DNA of 64,000 nucleotides from Nageia nagi (lineage: Eukaryota; Pinophyta): NCBI GenBank assembly GCA_050084985.1, contig JBITNC010000002.1, positions 7,564,001-7,628,000 on the forward strand. Direction: 5' to 3'. Of the stretch, positions 9,015 to 22,022 are shown piece after piece; within the stretch, counting starts at the first letter, position 1; each line of letters starts with the position of its first letter. Below the pieces are notes generated by a model, which saw only the letters and a list, made by a program, of their open reading frames with translations, did no database searches and was not told the origin of the DNA. Both the position numbers and the translations under genes were made by a program.

Positions 9015-11471
9015 TCAACTCTGACTATGGATTAGGCAATGGAAATCAAGTCCATTTTCACTAGATACTCCCTAATATTGTGATGGAATTCAATACAAGT
9101 AAGAAAATATGAATGTGCAACACTATGATGAAATGCAATTCTACTCCCTCAATAATGCTTTGCAATCTTGTCCAAGTATGCTCTTTTGAAACTTTTTTGG
9201 TTTTTATAAACCAAAGCAATGTAAAATGACAATTTTGGATGGAAGAAGTAAAAATCACATAAGCCCCAATAATAACAAAAATATTTTTTTAAGATTTAAA
9301 TTTTATATCCAAATTAATTTCTTTTTGGATACAATAATACCCCCCAATATGAATGCAAAAGTTTCACTATGATCAATGCAAAATGAATGACAAGCCTAGG
9401 ATGTAAAGAGAAAAGAAATAGTATTGTCCAGATGCTTAAAGTATCTCAAATTCTTACCTAGCCATCAATGTTACTTCCTAATCCAAGGTGTGATTCCAAG
9501 TTGATTACAAGTCTATCATAAATGTAAGAGCTTTAAACCAATGTCAATCATCAAGGTAAATTCAATAAACAACAAACAAAATTGGGTCTACACTTTAAAC
9601 ACAAGTGTGATAACAACCCCCTAGGCTTTTACAAATGCTCTACTTGGTTGTGCAAAGATAAAAATTAATTCCTACTACAATATTTTGCAAAAACTTTAGT
9701 TCATTGTTATGAAGTGCAGTTAGAGTTATGCTTGGACTAAGTTTTTCTAAGAAAATACCCTCTTTTGTTTTGAGGTGTACTATATATGGGACCTTTTTCA
9801 ACTAGATTTTGGCCTATCAATCAGGCATAGTACACTTGAGGTGAGGCACAATGAATTTAGAGTTAGACACAATGTGTTTGGGCACAAATTTTGAGTTTTT
9901 GTTAGAGTGCAATGCACCTAAGGCTCCAAGGTTGAGCATAGCGTGCCTAGGTTGGGATGTAGTGCTTGTAGTGTATAGTGTGTAAGGATCAATGTGTTTG
10001 GGCTAGATTGTAGGGCACCTAGTCTAATGGGTATGTTTGGCTCTAAAACTTAGTATATAGTACTCAATTTTCTTCCAAGGTGTAGTATGCATAGTGCAAG
10101 GTGTAGTGGGGACTACGCTTGGTTGAAAATAGATTTGTTCGACCTTAAAATTATTAGATATAATTTACCCCTTCTAAGATGATTTCCTATTAAATTCTTA
10201 TTCAAATTTACCCATTAAATCTTGAAAATTTAGAAATTCACTCTATTTTAATGGGTAGACTTTAAAAATAAAAAATATATATATAAATTTGAAGATAAAA
10301 TATGTAAAAGTTGACAAAACACCAAATATAAACACCAGTTGGTGTTCACGTCAAGCTCATCATGTAATGTACATCCACAAAATCTTGCTTTAGTATTATA
10401 AATATACATTATATGTTAGCACACATAAGATCTTTAAGATTAAACATAACTTATGCTTTCCTTAATTTGAATGATGCAAGATTATGGTAAATGTATGTTT
10501 TAAACTTTAAAGTATACTTCAAGACTTGAGAATAATGATAATAAAAGCTAAATGCATCTAACCAAGGTAAGGGGACCTTCAATTTAGTCCCCTTAAGATA
10601 CCTAAAGAAGCTTGGAGTGAGTTGCAACACCCCAAAAGGAAATGTGAACCCCTAGCCTCCAATCAATGAAGAAAATGAAATTAAAGATGACTATTGTGCA
10701 AAGTGAATATGCCTATATGTTATTTAGATAATTTAGAATTATGCTTTAGAAACTTGTAATGAATTTAACCAAGAATTATGCAATTTATCCATAACTATGA
10801 GGTAAATCTTGAAAATGCTTCAAACCTTATAAATGTTAAATATCCTTAGATATAAGGATACCCACAAGGCTAATAATGCAACTACACCATATATATATGA
10901 TCCTAATAGAGGAAATTTTTCTAAATTTTGATTTAAATATAATTATTATAAAATTTAGCATACACAAAATGCTATATGCACTCAATTTTTATGGAGGATT
11001 CAAATATTGATAATCCAAAGCTTTTCCATGGTGAGGGTGACTTCCAACCTACAAAAACCTTTAGCATACAAAAATATTTGTAATATAATGTATAATAGAT
11101 CACAAATTCACCATGCACAAGTTATCAATCATCCATGGTAATTGGAGAGATTTGATGGAGAATTTCAAAAACCTAGCTTCAAACCGCAACTTGTTCTTGG
11201 AGCACAAATTAGGAACATAAATCATAAGTGAGAAATAGTAATAATGAGTAAGTGAGAAATTATAATTTTTTATTGTGTCTTATACTGCTTTTACAACTTA
11301 AGTTTAATATGTCTAGATACCCACTTTTGTACTTTATTTAACTTTTAAGTCATTTTAGCTCTTTTTGAAATATTTGAGCTCTTTACAATATTTTCTTTTT
11401 GATCATTAAGATATTAAAAATCAAATAAAATTATGAATTAAGCATATAAATGAAATTAACTCATTTTCTAC
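9015..11471. other. AT-rich stretch without a recognisable gene
   Basis: Probably the leader and LTR of element C plus older debris; no LTR ends could be fixed. At 9800-10130 there is a decayed G/T-rich array built on variants of GGTTGGGTGTAGTGTGCCTAG. It looks like a CpG-containing minisatellite reduced to TG/CA. A short frame after the ATG at 10991 (MEDSNIDNPKLFHGEGDF) is suggestive of gag but too short to call. Confidence 0.5.
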
Positions 11472-11970
11472 AATCAGGCATTTGAGAGGCACTACTAATT
11501 AGTCTTTGTATTTCGGATGTTGTAACATTTTCTTGCAAAGTTATGTGGACTCAGATATGGAAAGTGATCATGATGCTAGGAGGATAACTTTGAGGTATGT
11601 TTTTATGATTGATTATTTAATGATTAATTTCTATCTCCAAACTTCAACAAGTTGTATCCCTCTCAACATGGAAGTAGAGTATGTAGATACTACTAAAGCT
11701 ATCAAGGAGATGATTTGGTTGCAAAAATTGATGAAGGAATTGGGAAAGGAAAAAGAAGATGCTACATTTTGGAGTGGTAGTAAAAGTATTATCCATATTT
11801 CTAAGAGCTAGACCTTCCATTTAGGAACCAAATAAATATAACTTAGATATCACTTCATATGGTCTTTGATGGACGATGATTCACTAAAGTTAGGAAAGAT
11901 ACATACATCTCAAAAACCTACCAATATGCTCACAAAAGTTGTACAAAGGGATAAGATGAGATTTTTCTAA
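11472..11970 (+). pseudogene. Ty1/copia RNase H fragment
   Basis: The translation follows the copia RNase H domain: HLRGTTN, YVDSDMESDHDARRITLRYVF, then MEVEYVDTTKAIKEMIWLQKLMKELG. It continues with LRYHFI, DSLKLGKIHTSQKPTNMLTKVV. This is the usual C-terminal end of a copia polyprotein. A 101-residue open frame (11506-11811) covers the middle. The TAEAEY-type motif has become MEVEY, and stops follow at 11809 and beyond. It begins abruptly at about 11472, so the rest of pol was lost. A PPT and 3' LTR follow, which supports the assignment. Confidence 0.85.
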
Positions 11971-12054
11971 ATTTAATTTGACCTTAAGGAATAATATGTT
12001 AGGATGAGAAGATTTTATGCCTTGAATATGGTTAGTTACAATCGTATTAGTCTC

Positions 12055-12066
12055 AAAGTGGGAAAT
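12055..12066 (+). other. Polypurine tract of the copia fragment
   Basis: AAAGTGGGAAAT directly before the LTR start TGTTAGG. It corresponds to the AAGTGGGAGAT tract common in plant Ty1/copia elements and primes plus-strand DNA. Confidence 0.8.
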
Positions 12067-12748
12067 TGTTAGGAATTACACCTGATTAGATACATTTAAC
12101 TAAAGGTGAAAAATAAAGAGGCTATAATGATCCAAATAATATGCAATTAAATGTGTATATTATACACATCAATACCTTTCCAATTATATAAACAACATTC
12201 AAATAAAATATATAACTCAAAATTTATGAGGTCTTCAAATTGATTAGTTTTTAGAGGATTGCATATACTAATTTTCAAAGGGAGAATTTTCATCATTTTT
12301 TCAAACCACTCTTTATGTGCCTTAATTATAGGATGATACTTACATATCTCATGGATATTTTTGTATTAATTCTTATCCTCCTCTTTGGACTAATAAAGTA
12401 TTGTAATTAGGTTATAAATTCAAGATTTTGCAATGTAATGTAGTGGTAGTAAAACTTTGTGAAGTTTTTAGTATTATGAAAGAGAGAGAGATAAAGTTTG
12501 TAGTAAGGATTCTTGTAATCCAAGAGAAGGTTATAGTAAAAGGTTGTTGGTGTATCTTTCTCTTAGTTGAAGGCAATTCAATACAAGGAAATTAAAGGTT
12601 CTCCATGGATGTAGCCTACACTAGGTGAACCATGTTAAATTTGTCTCTTCTCTTATGAGTTTATTTTGAGCTATCACATTAATATTCTTTTGGAAACTAG
12701 TATAATGTTTATTACTCAAGTTTTACTTTTATATATTAAAATTTAACA
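12067..12748 (+). repeat. Ty1/copia 3' LTR
   Basis: Starts TGTTAGGAATTACAC right after the PPT and ends TTTAACA, giving TGTTA/TAACA ends; 682 bp. A TATATAAAC box lies near 12185. There is no partner copy in the window. Confidence 0.7.
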
Positions 12749-13522
12749 CATATAAGGAATATAAAAAGGATAAATAATGATAACATAATTGTAATGGTTA
12801 TAAGTATTCATATCCATAAGTATACAATGCACTACATCCTTATGTACAAATTTTAGGCACTTAAGTAATTTAGATGGAACACACTCCATCTCTATGATAC
12901 ATTTTAGCTCAAAATAAAATTATAATATATATATCTATTGATACATAATTTTGCATCCTTTTTGGTTTAAACTATATGTTGCACAATTATCACTAAATTA
13001 ATATGAACATGGCATTATATTGTATTTCCTTTATTGCTTACGGTCTACCTAAGTTACTTCTCATGTGTAATTATCTTATTTTGTAGGTCATAACACCAAT
13101 GTAAAAACTAGAATGAAAAGGAGCATTAAAGTATATTCTTAAACATATAAATTGAGAATTATATGCATGGGAAGACTATCAAGATTTAATCTCAATAGGA
13201 TTATACATATATTTCATAAACTTTCTATTATTCTTCAACACCACCTATTGAGATTAGAATCTATTACAATAAATATCTATCCATTACTTCACTATTATCT
13301 TAGAGAAGAATAGATGATATTAGTACCAAAGTGAGTGACATACATCCTTGGGATTTCTAGTACCAATGTTATGACTAGTACTAACACTCAATCACATGCA
13401 AAGTATCATTCCAAGATCCTAGATATGAATATTCATGTTTATCCATATTCCTTCAAGTACATCATCCTCATCTAGGTAAGTAACATTTATGCATCTATAA
13501 ATCCATCACCTCTTAGGGTTAG
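12749..13522. other. AT-rich stretch, nothing recognised
   Basis: No coding frame, LTR end or repeat could be supported. It may include the leader or LTR of element G. Confidence 0.4.
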
Positions 13523-13726
13523 GCATGTTATTATTTCAATTCTATCATTATTTTTATCATGATTTATTTCCATTAGTTACTAAGTTATCATAGGCATTTA
13601 GGCACCTTCATACTTCAATTAAGTAGATATAATTGCTATATTATTTACTTTAGTTTAAGGTCACATATTATCATTTGCATGTTATTATTTCAATTCTATC
13701 ATTATTTTTATCATGATTTATTTCCA
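13523..13726 (+). repeat. Perfect 50-bp direct repeat pair
   Basis: The 50 bases at 13523-13572 recur without a mismatch at 13677-13726, 154 bp apart. The second copy runs into element G's gag. Confidence 0.9.
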
Positions 13727-15153
13727 AAATTTGAGAAGTTCAATGATGCAAAAGATTCCAATATTCATTTGCAAGGGTTTGAGGGTCTTATGGAACTCAA
13801 ATATGGCATCAATAGTAATGTTAAGGCTAAGTATTTCTCACTTAGTCTTACTGGTGAAGCTAGAAAATGGTTTTCTACTTTGGAACCAAAATCGATCACA
13901 TCTTATAACTAACTGAGAACATTATTCAAGATAATAGACTTTAGATGTAATGTGTAGAAAACTACAATATTGAAAGATCTAATGAAACACAAGGAAGGAC
14001 CTTTAAAAAGGTTAAAAATGTTTGTGTCAAGACATCAAAAAATATGGAGGTCATTGGATGGTTACATAATTGAAAAACATATTACAAATGCCTTCTTATA
14101 AAGCATAAAACCTACCTTAAAGTGTGTTGCAATTGATTACATGAAGAAACCATTCATAGATATGATGCACACACTAATTCAAAAACAAAATCTTTGGTGG
14201 AATTAGAGAAACTAAATACACATCAGGTAATAAATATTTCCCTAAGAAGACATATCCCAATAAGGAGGATGTAAAAGTTAATACTACAAAGATTTGTACC
14301 ATTCCTCTCCATGATACAAAAAGGTCAAAATATTTTATCTAAATTCATACTTTTTGTAAATAAATATTTAATGATTACATAAAAAAATAATCAATAAAAA
14401 AACTCCAAGGGAAGTAATTGAAATATGAAGATGAAAATCCTAAGTGATATAGACTAGACTCATTTTTTGGTATCATCAAGTCATGAGTCATTCTACTAAC
14501 AGTTGCATAGATATCAAGAAAGTATTAAAAGATATCCTTGATAAGAACATGATTGAGTATAAGAATGGAGAGATGATTAAACTATTTACAAGTTAAGAAA
14601 TTCACCAAATAGTGAACATGGTAAATATGGTTATTCATGGAAAAAATGAAGAAGTTGAAGAAGAAGAAGAGTGCAATATCACTACAAAAGCCAAATCAAA
14701 GATATTTATAATATGGCTTATATTCCATCATCAAGTAAGATCTCTCCAAAATCTTCCTTATGATAAATTCAAAAATGATTGTGCTAGTTAATTAAAAAAA
14801 TACTCCTTCTAAGGTTAGCATGTAAGAGTTGCTTATGACTTTTGATAAGTATATAAAGTCTTTATTTAAGGAACTATAAGGATAATTACTTGATGCTAAC
14901 ACCTTTATAAGTGCTTTCATAAAAATATCTAATTTTCATAAAATGTTTAAAATGGTAAAATTTGATGATGAAGAATTACTCGCATAAGAAATCATTAATT
15001 GTAGCTTGGCATTCATATCAAAATCAAGATAAATGGTAAAACCACAAAGGTAGAATTACTGGACATAGGATCTAGTCTCAACATTTGTTCTTTTAAGTTC
15101 ATCAAAGAGTTTTATGATAAAATCATCAAGAAAATTGGATATTTGAATCAATT
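13709..15153 (+). pseudogene. Element G gag and first half of protease (broken)
   Basis: The gag core begins at about 13712 with FPKFEKFNDAKDSNIHLQGF, then SLSLTGEARKWFSTLEPKSI and LMKHKEGPLKRLKMFVSRH. These match the retrotransposon gag domain of Ty3/gypsy. Downstream come many stops and at least one frameshift. At 15030-15140 the protease begins: INGKTTKVELLDIGSSLNIC (catalytic DSG-type triad read here as DIG) and FKFIKEFYDKIIKKIGYLN. The frame is cut at 15153 by the 5' LTR of element D. The second half of the protease continues at 48123 on the same strand, with CAATT/CAATG flanks as the decayed target duplication. This join is the main proof that D is an insertion. Confidence 0.82.
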
Positions 15154-16038
15154 TGTAGACATCAAAATACGATCCACTTATACATTAAAAATCAAAAGAT
15201 GTAAAATGTTGACAATTAGGCCACAATCACTGGTGATTAGTTTAGGTCATCGATGTTCAATTAGGATCATTAATGACTCTACAATGGTAAAAACAAAATA
15301 CAAAAAATAGAAGATGAACTATAAGGTTCATCCTCTCCATTGAAATAATGAATAGAAAGGGTGAGTCATTACTTGGTTATCACTAGATGCAAAATCCCTT
15401 TGGTCATTTTGAGCTAGTGATGAACTTTGACTCCTCCTTTTAAGCCTTGTAGAATTCCACAAGTACCCATTTGAAAATCTATAAATACTCGTAGTAAATA
15501 GATAATAGTGACTTGAAATTTGAAGTAGACTTATACTATTGTAATGAAGTTTGAAATATGAGGATTATTTCAATTTGAGTATTGTTATATGCTTTTCTTC
15601 CTTATGTTAAGATTTCATGAAGAGTATAGGTATGTTTTAATGTGTTGTTTAAGCATGTGTGTAGAGTTTATAGGTATTAATACACAATAGATTCAAGAGG
15701 CATCATAGATACAAATAACAAAAAGCCAAAACCAAAGAAAGTGATTCAAAAATTAATCATAAAATTTGAAATCATACAATCACTAGTGACTTGATATCAG
15801 GTGTTAGCATTTCATCTCAGTCACTAAAGTTCCAATAAGGATCATCAATGACCCTCCATCTATATAATCCATATAGTTTATTTTTTATATACATTTTGAG
15901 AAAAGCCCTTTCACAAGGTAATCGGATCTAGTGATCTGAAATCTATAATACTAAGGTCTTGTAGAAAATTAATAAAATTTTAATTTATATTAACTATGTT
16001 TATCTTATTTGCTAATAGGATTGATTTTTTGACTAACA
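15154..16038 (+). repeat. Element D 5' LTR
   Basis: 885 bp, TGTAGACATC to GACTAACA. It aligns along its whole length with 47217-48122, sharing for example TTATACATTAAAAAT and CCTTATGTTAAGATTTCATG. TATA box TATAAATA at 15480-15487. Confidence 0.9.
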
Positions 16039-16042
16039 TTTT

Positions 16043-16060
16043 TGGTGGTAGAAGGGCTTG
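16043..16060 (+). other. Element D primer binding site candidate
   Basis: TGGTGGTAGAAGGGCTTG starts 5 nt after the LTR end and opens with the TGG expected of a tRNA 3' CCA complement. The tRNA is not identified, and the site has probably decayed. Confidence 0.5.
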
Positions 16061-17405
16061 AGCCTTCAAAAATAGGGAGTTTGCTTTATTGTATTTAATT
16101 CTAATTTCCCTATCATTTCTTATCAATCTAATTTATCTAGTTTGCTAACTTTGAATTCTTTAATATGTGTTTTTGTAGGAACTATATAGGAAACACTAGC
16201 AATTATAGTCAAATGTAGATGATTTTTATAGAATGTTAGTGATTGAAATATAGGTGCCATAATACCTTTTCACATTTTGGTATCTAGGCACTAAACAAAA
16301 AAAAGCAAACAATATGCAATTTGCCTATGATTTTGTTGCTCAAAGTGCATACAGGAAAGGGTAGATGGAATGCTAAAGTTATTTTACATATGAAAAATTA
16401 TTTGATATTTAAGTGTTTTTTTTTTTGGGTTTTTGTTAGGGATTGTTATACTCATATAAAAAAAAATTGTTATATTATCTACATATGCTCTCCCTTTATG
16501 CTAAAAGGTGATCTTAGGTGACCAAAATGGATTTGATAATGAAAAATAAATGAACCTTTTTCATATTTTCACATAATTTAGAAAGAATTGAATTAAGTTA
16601 CTTCCTCAATTAGAAGGGGTAAATGAATCATAATTAAGTTTGGAATGAAATTAAGGTAAAAGAATCAGGATTTTGGGTAGTTAAATCATTAAATAGTATG
16701 TTAATTATTTGGGATCATTTTCACACTTAAAACTTTCATTTGCTGAGTAGGCCTCTGCTCTTGTACTATTAGTGATCCTAAGCAAGCTAAAAAAAGAATG
16801 AAAGAGGAAATGAATTCACTTTATTTTGGAATAAACCTCACATTAACACTCTTGAATATGTCTACCCTTACCACTCCAATGGAGGTTGAAGGTTGAATGT
16901 GACTAGTAAGAAGAGGTAATTTACCATACATAATACTTCCATAGTTGGAAGGAGTTAATGAATCTCATTTAAAGTTGGTTAATGAATCTCACTTAACATA
17001 AAAACTAAAAAGAATAACAGGGGTTTTTAGATTAGGATTCATTTAATTAAAATTATGTTTGTATCACATTAAAATAAAGATAAAAATAGACATGAATGCT
17101 TGGGAGGGATAGTTTGCATAAATATATTTTATCTGTTAAGTTGCATTTCTTTAGACTTTTATATTTTATTTGTGTAAGTATATTTTTAGGTACCAAGCTA
17201 TGACTTCACTTTAGACATCCTTTAGTAATACTAGCCTAGCCTATTAAAATACTTGAATAAAATAACAAATTTAAAAAATATATATAAACATACCAATAAA
17301 TATATGCATGCATGTAGGATGTATGTGCATAATTATTTTCTTGTATACATAAAAATCACAAAAGTTAAAAAATATAGCTTAGTTGATTTGTATATTTGTT
17401 GAAAT
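16061..17405 (+). other. Element D leader, no gene
   Basis: About 1.35 kb of AT-rich untranslated leader between primer site and first ORF. Long leaders are usual in Tat-type elements. I see no conserved frame. A pyrimidine run ending TTTTTGTAG at about 16175 resembles a splice acceptor but is unsupported. Confidence 0.5.
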
Positions 17406-19480
17406 ATGGTCCAAACTCATTCATAAATAGCTCGACAAGGTAGAAAAATTCCAAATTCTATTAATTTAGAAGAAATAAATAGAACTAGTTTATATCTGCT
17501 ACAACAAGTTCCACATCATGAATCTAGTATTGCACCATTACTTCAAGGAGTGTATCCAAAAGATTTTGAAACTAATCCAATTCAAGAATCTTTTGAAAAA
17601 GAAAATATTGAAAGAATTAATACAATACAAGAAACATATACGGAGCATGATCTTATGTTGATAGAAGCTAGAAGAAAATTAACTCAATTATGTATACCTC
17701 AAGCTTCTCCTCATGTTCATAGTCTTTCTCCGTGTGGTACTCATTATAATTTAGATGAATTACCTTTAGAATCATCTGTATGAATTCCAAAAAAAATAAA
17801 ACTCCCATCAAGTACACATATAGCTGACCTTGTATTGCAAAAGGGAGTGTTTAAACCAAAGTATGTAAAAGTTAAGAAATATTTACTGAATGGTTCATTT
17901 GTTCTTTCCTATGTTAGACGATCAAATTATACACCATCAATAATTTCAAGAGAGATGCAAGACATGTATGATAAGGTATCTATACATATAGCTAGTCCTA
18001 TATCACAAAATTTAGAAGGATTTACCTTGTTTTGTAATCCTTGTTAGATTTTGCAACTTGAACAAAACCCTTATAAGAATCTTGTTACATCAACAATGTA
18101 CTCAAATTTGCAAATTATGTCATTTAAAAATTTATCAAAGTTATAAGAATCTAATAGTAAATGACTAATGTTACAACCAATTTCTCCATATATGCATACA
18201 AAGGAAAAATCATTACCAAAAATTACACAAGAAGAGTTTTGAAAAAAATTACAAGGATATGATCAATCTTTAGGAGCAAAAAAGGAATAAGAGTTAATTA
18301 AGTTTACTCAACAATATCCAATACCTTTTCAATAGATAGGATATCCTCAAGTTGTATTACAAGCTTATGATATTCAACAATAATTTCCATCTCAAATTCA
18401 AAATACATCAGAGATGATCCAACAATTCCAAATGCCATCACAAATATAATATAATTTAGGTATGCCACAAGAAAATAAAAATCCTAAAACACTTAGATGT
18501 GAATATAAATTGGATATGCCTCAACAAAGTCAAACTCCTATAAGACCACAAGTACAAACAAAGGTCATATGGTACATGTACAACAAAAGGATAAACAAGC
18601 AATGTATCAAAAATAAGCTAGCATTATTCAAACAACAAGTCATCCAATTCAAAGTATGATACCACTATTACAAAATCCAAAAGCAAAAGCCTTATCATTA
18701 CAAGCACAAAAAATACAAGTAAATCCCCATTACAAATCAACACAAGGATTGGATTTAAGAAGTAAATAAAATCAACAACAAAATTTCATATCTTATTTAC
18801 AAAAAGAACAATATATTCCTCAAATAATTCCATATAGCAAATGCCTCAACAAAAGTAGATTTAAACAATGCCACATCAATATCAAACTTCATATCAACAA
18901 CCATAAGTTTAGTCACAACAACCTATATTTCAAAATAGGTATTTACCTATTCAACAACAAAATTCCCCCACTTATTTAACCATCTCAAAATCAATAAGTG
19001 GTTTCCTAATTTCAACAACAATCATATACTCAACAACCAAATCAACAAGCTATATCTTATCCTCAAGTGCAAGGTAAATTACCAAATTATCAACTTATAA
19101 AACAAAGGGTCAAGAGATAGAATATAAACCTATAATCCAACAACAATAACCACAATATGTACAACAAACTTATCAAGTACCACAAACATTAGAAGTAATA
19201 GAAACTTCACAACAAATTCCTCAAACACAAATGTTAAATTATCAATAACCACAACAAGTTGCTTCTTATAGTCAAGGTTATTCTAGATTACTACCAAAAA
19301 CCTCCCAAGGATATCAAGGAGAAAATGATCCTAAAATTTTTTTAGCCAAAATTCAACCAAAAATGAGTAACAAAGATAATGAGATAACAAAATGGTTAAA
19401 AGAGATATAAGAAGTATTGCTTAAACAAAAAAAGGACAACCTTTTTATATGAGATAATCTATAGTGAACCTATACATCCA
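17406..19480 (+). pseudogene. Element D N-terminal ORF / Gln-rich gag N-terminus (broken)
   Basis: The frame opens at ATG 17406 (MVQTHS) and reads through IARQGRKIPNSINLEEINRT and two open blocks (17550-17783; 17835-18047). A TGA at 17781 stands where CGA is likely. From about 18140 to 19400 it turns into a Gln-rich low-complexity region in shifting frames (for example MPQQSQTPIRPQ at 18510). It precedes the gag core, so it is either the gag N-terminus or a separate ORF1 as in Ogre-type Tat elements. I recognise no domain. Element C has a different low-complexity sequence (PYGG repeats) in the same position. Confidence 0.55.
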
Positions 19481-20671
19481 AGTGTTCCAAAGAAGGATAT
19501 GCCTTATAAGTTTGAAATTCTTAAAATTGAATCTTTTAAAATAAAATAAGATCCTAAAGAATATTTAAGAAAATTTAAGTATTCTAGTTATTTAATTTCC
19601 AATGATGATGCTTTAATGTTATGAATATTTCCCATGACACTCATTGGTCAAGCCATGGATTGGTACAATAGTTTGCCAGAATATAGTATTAAAACTTATT
19701 CTTAGTTGGCAAACCTTTTTCTACAACATTTTAGGATTAATATTAAAGATAAAACTTCTATTACTAATCTAACAAGATTACAACAATTTCTTGATGAATC
19801 AATAAATGATTTCATTTTATGATGGTGAGTAATTTTGACAAGCATGCCTTATACTTTAACTCAAGAAGAATTAGTAAAATTATTTAGTCAAATTTGATTA
19901 AGACCTATAGCTAGCATATTACTTATGCAACAACATAAAACATTTGAAGATGCTATCTCTTAGGTAGTAGTAATCGAACAAGTTAAAATTCAAGATGGAA
20001 AAATAAAAGGTAAAAAGTGAGAAGAATATACAAAAACTAAGACACAAATAGATAAGGTAATGCTAGCTAATAAAGTGTCTATCCAAAAAGAAGAAGAATT
20101 TAAGCCAACCTTAAAAAAGGATGAAGAACCAAAATGAAATCAAAAATTTGAAAGAGATACAAAACCTCCTAGGAATTTTTCACCTTTATCTGAACCTCTT
20201 CAAGATATTTTAAAGAAAATGTTAGATCATAAATTAATAATATTACCTAAACATAGATCAGATGAAAGGAAAAATAAACATACTAAATGGTATAGAGAAA
20301 ATGAATTTTGTAATTATCATCGCCAAAAGGGTCATGATGCAAATCAATGTCATGCATTGAAACATGTGATCCAAGATTTAATTGATGAGGGAAAATTACA
20401 GGTAGACACCCCTTTGTAAAATCCTAATAAAGAATTAGGAATTTATCAAAATCCTCTTCCACATCATACAAATAATATTTCATGAAGTATGAATCAAGTA
20501 ATACATAAGTATGATCCAAATTACACAAGGTATGTTTCTATGATTAGTGTTGCTACAAGAGCACCAAAGAGTCAAAATAAACAAAATACAATAACAAATC
20601 AACAAAATATAATGACACAAATACCAATACCTAAACATCCTAAAGTGTCAATCAAAGGAGAATTACAATAA
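19481..20671 (+). pseudogene. Element D gag core and zinc-knuckle region (broken)
   Basis: Gag core: DPKEYLRKFKYSSYL, LRIFPMTLIGQAMDWYNS, LANLFLQHFRI, then LTQEELVKLFSQI. At about 20300-20370 comes the Tat-type knuckle FCNYHRQKGHDANQCHALKH (C-x2-Y/H...H-x4-C form). It is followed by VIQDLIDEGKL, the usual spacer before protease in this lineage. All in one frame (codon starts at 2 mod 3) with stops mostly at former Gln or Arg codons. Gag forms the particle and binds RNA. Confidence 0.8.
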
Positions 20672-20743
20672 TAATTAAAAATATCACAAGTTAAATTATC
20701 TTTATTTGATTTGTTACAATAATCAAAAGATCATCGAGATGCG

Positions 20744-21226
20744 ATGAATCATATTTTACAAAAAATTGAGTTAGATATTAATGATCTTGAAAGTTTTGCT
20801 ACTCTTGTAGGTAATATCAAACAAATTCAAAAACTTATGATTAAATTTTATGATCATGAAATAAAACATTGGAAAAATTCATCTGGAATTGATCCACCAT
20901 TACACATTATAATAAATATTGATGGAAAGACATTTAAGTGAGTCTTAATTGAAGGATCTGCAATAAATATTATATCAACAACTACTTTTCAAAATTTAAA
21001 TATTCCATTTTCACATATTAAGGCACCAACCTTGCAATTACAATCCTTTAATGATGTTTTATGTCCAACAATTATATCAATATCTATACCTATTATAGTT
21101 GGATAAAAAACCATTCAAATTGTGTTACAGGTCATCAATGGGGATATTAAACAATACAATATCCTCTTAGGAAGACCTTGGATTAAATATATGCAATGTG
21201 TTCCTTCAACATATCATAATATTTAA
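20744..21226 (+). pseudogene. Element D aspartic protease (active site changed)
   Basis: The fold can be followed: PPLHIIINIDGKTFK, then VLIEGSAINIIS where the family has (I)DGSA-(L)N. Then come a middle stretch ending IISISIPIIVG and ILLGRPWIKYMQCVPSTYH. The catalytic Asp is Glu here (GAA), so the enzyme would not be active even without the stops at 20939 and 21103. Same frame as gag. Between 21226 and 22022 there is spacer with stops and at least one frameshift before RT. Confidence 0.78.
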
Positions 21227-22022
21227 AATACATACATAATGGAATACTACATTATGTATTCAGAGATAATAATTCATATTCACATTGCAACACTATAGGA
21301 ATTTCTAATGAGATCACTTTGCCTTCCACTCATTTCTTTATGACATCTTTATCGAAATATTCAAAAGATAATGATAAAAAAATATGTTAAAATAAGAAAA
21401 ACAAAAGCAAGTAATGTATAGTCTAGAAATAAGTAATTTATTTTTTGAATCAAATAGTTTAAATCTCTTAGAAAAAGAATCTTAGTAAAATCAAACACGA
21501 ACATTAAACATGTTGTATGATGCCTCTTCATCTAAAACTAGTGAGATGATAGCTTCATCTCAAGAGAAATTGTTACAAGATAAATTAAAGGAAATTTTTC
21601 ATACAACAACTAAGTTTTCTAATCTAGTTATTTGAGAATATGATATTGATGATGTAATGTTTAATATTCCCACTACTCAAGAAATTGGATGACCTTATCA
21701 AGAATCAGGTGTTGTAGGACAACTTGTTTCACTAGGTGAAAAACATAATCAAACATTATTTATATATGCAAGAATTGATAAGCCTGATGAACAATCTATT
21801 CCAAAAATTAGTAAAGAACCATTTTTTAATTCCTTTGGTCTATTTGTCACCCTATGTATGATACTTTGTCCATTAATATTTTGATAAATGTAATTGGAAA
21901 GGATATGGATTAGGATGGTATGAACAAGGTCCATGACATGTAATAGACATGTATTATCAAATGCCTATAGATAAGATGGGATTAGGATATAAGAGTAAAT
22001 TGAAATATAATTCAATTAAAAC

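Noticed and set aside
16170-16182. Splice acceptor in element D's leader (Ogre-like intron)
   Set aside because: A pyrimidine run plus TAG is too common in AT-rich DNA and no matching donor was evident.
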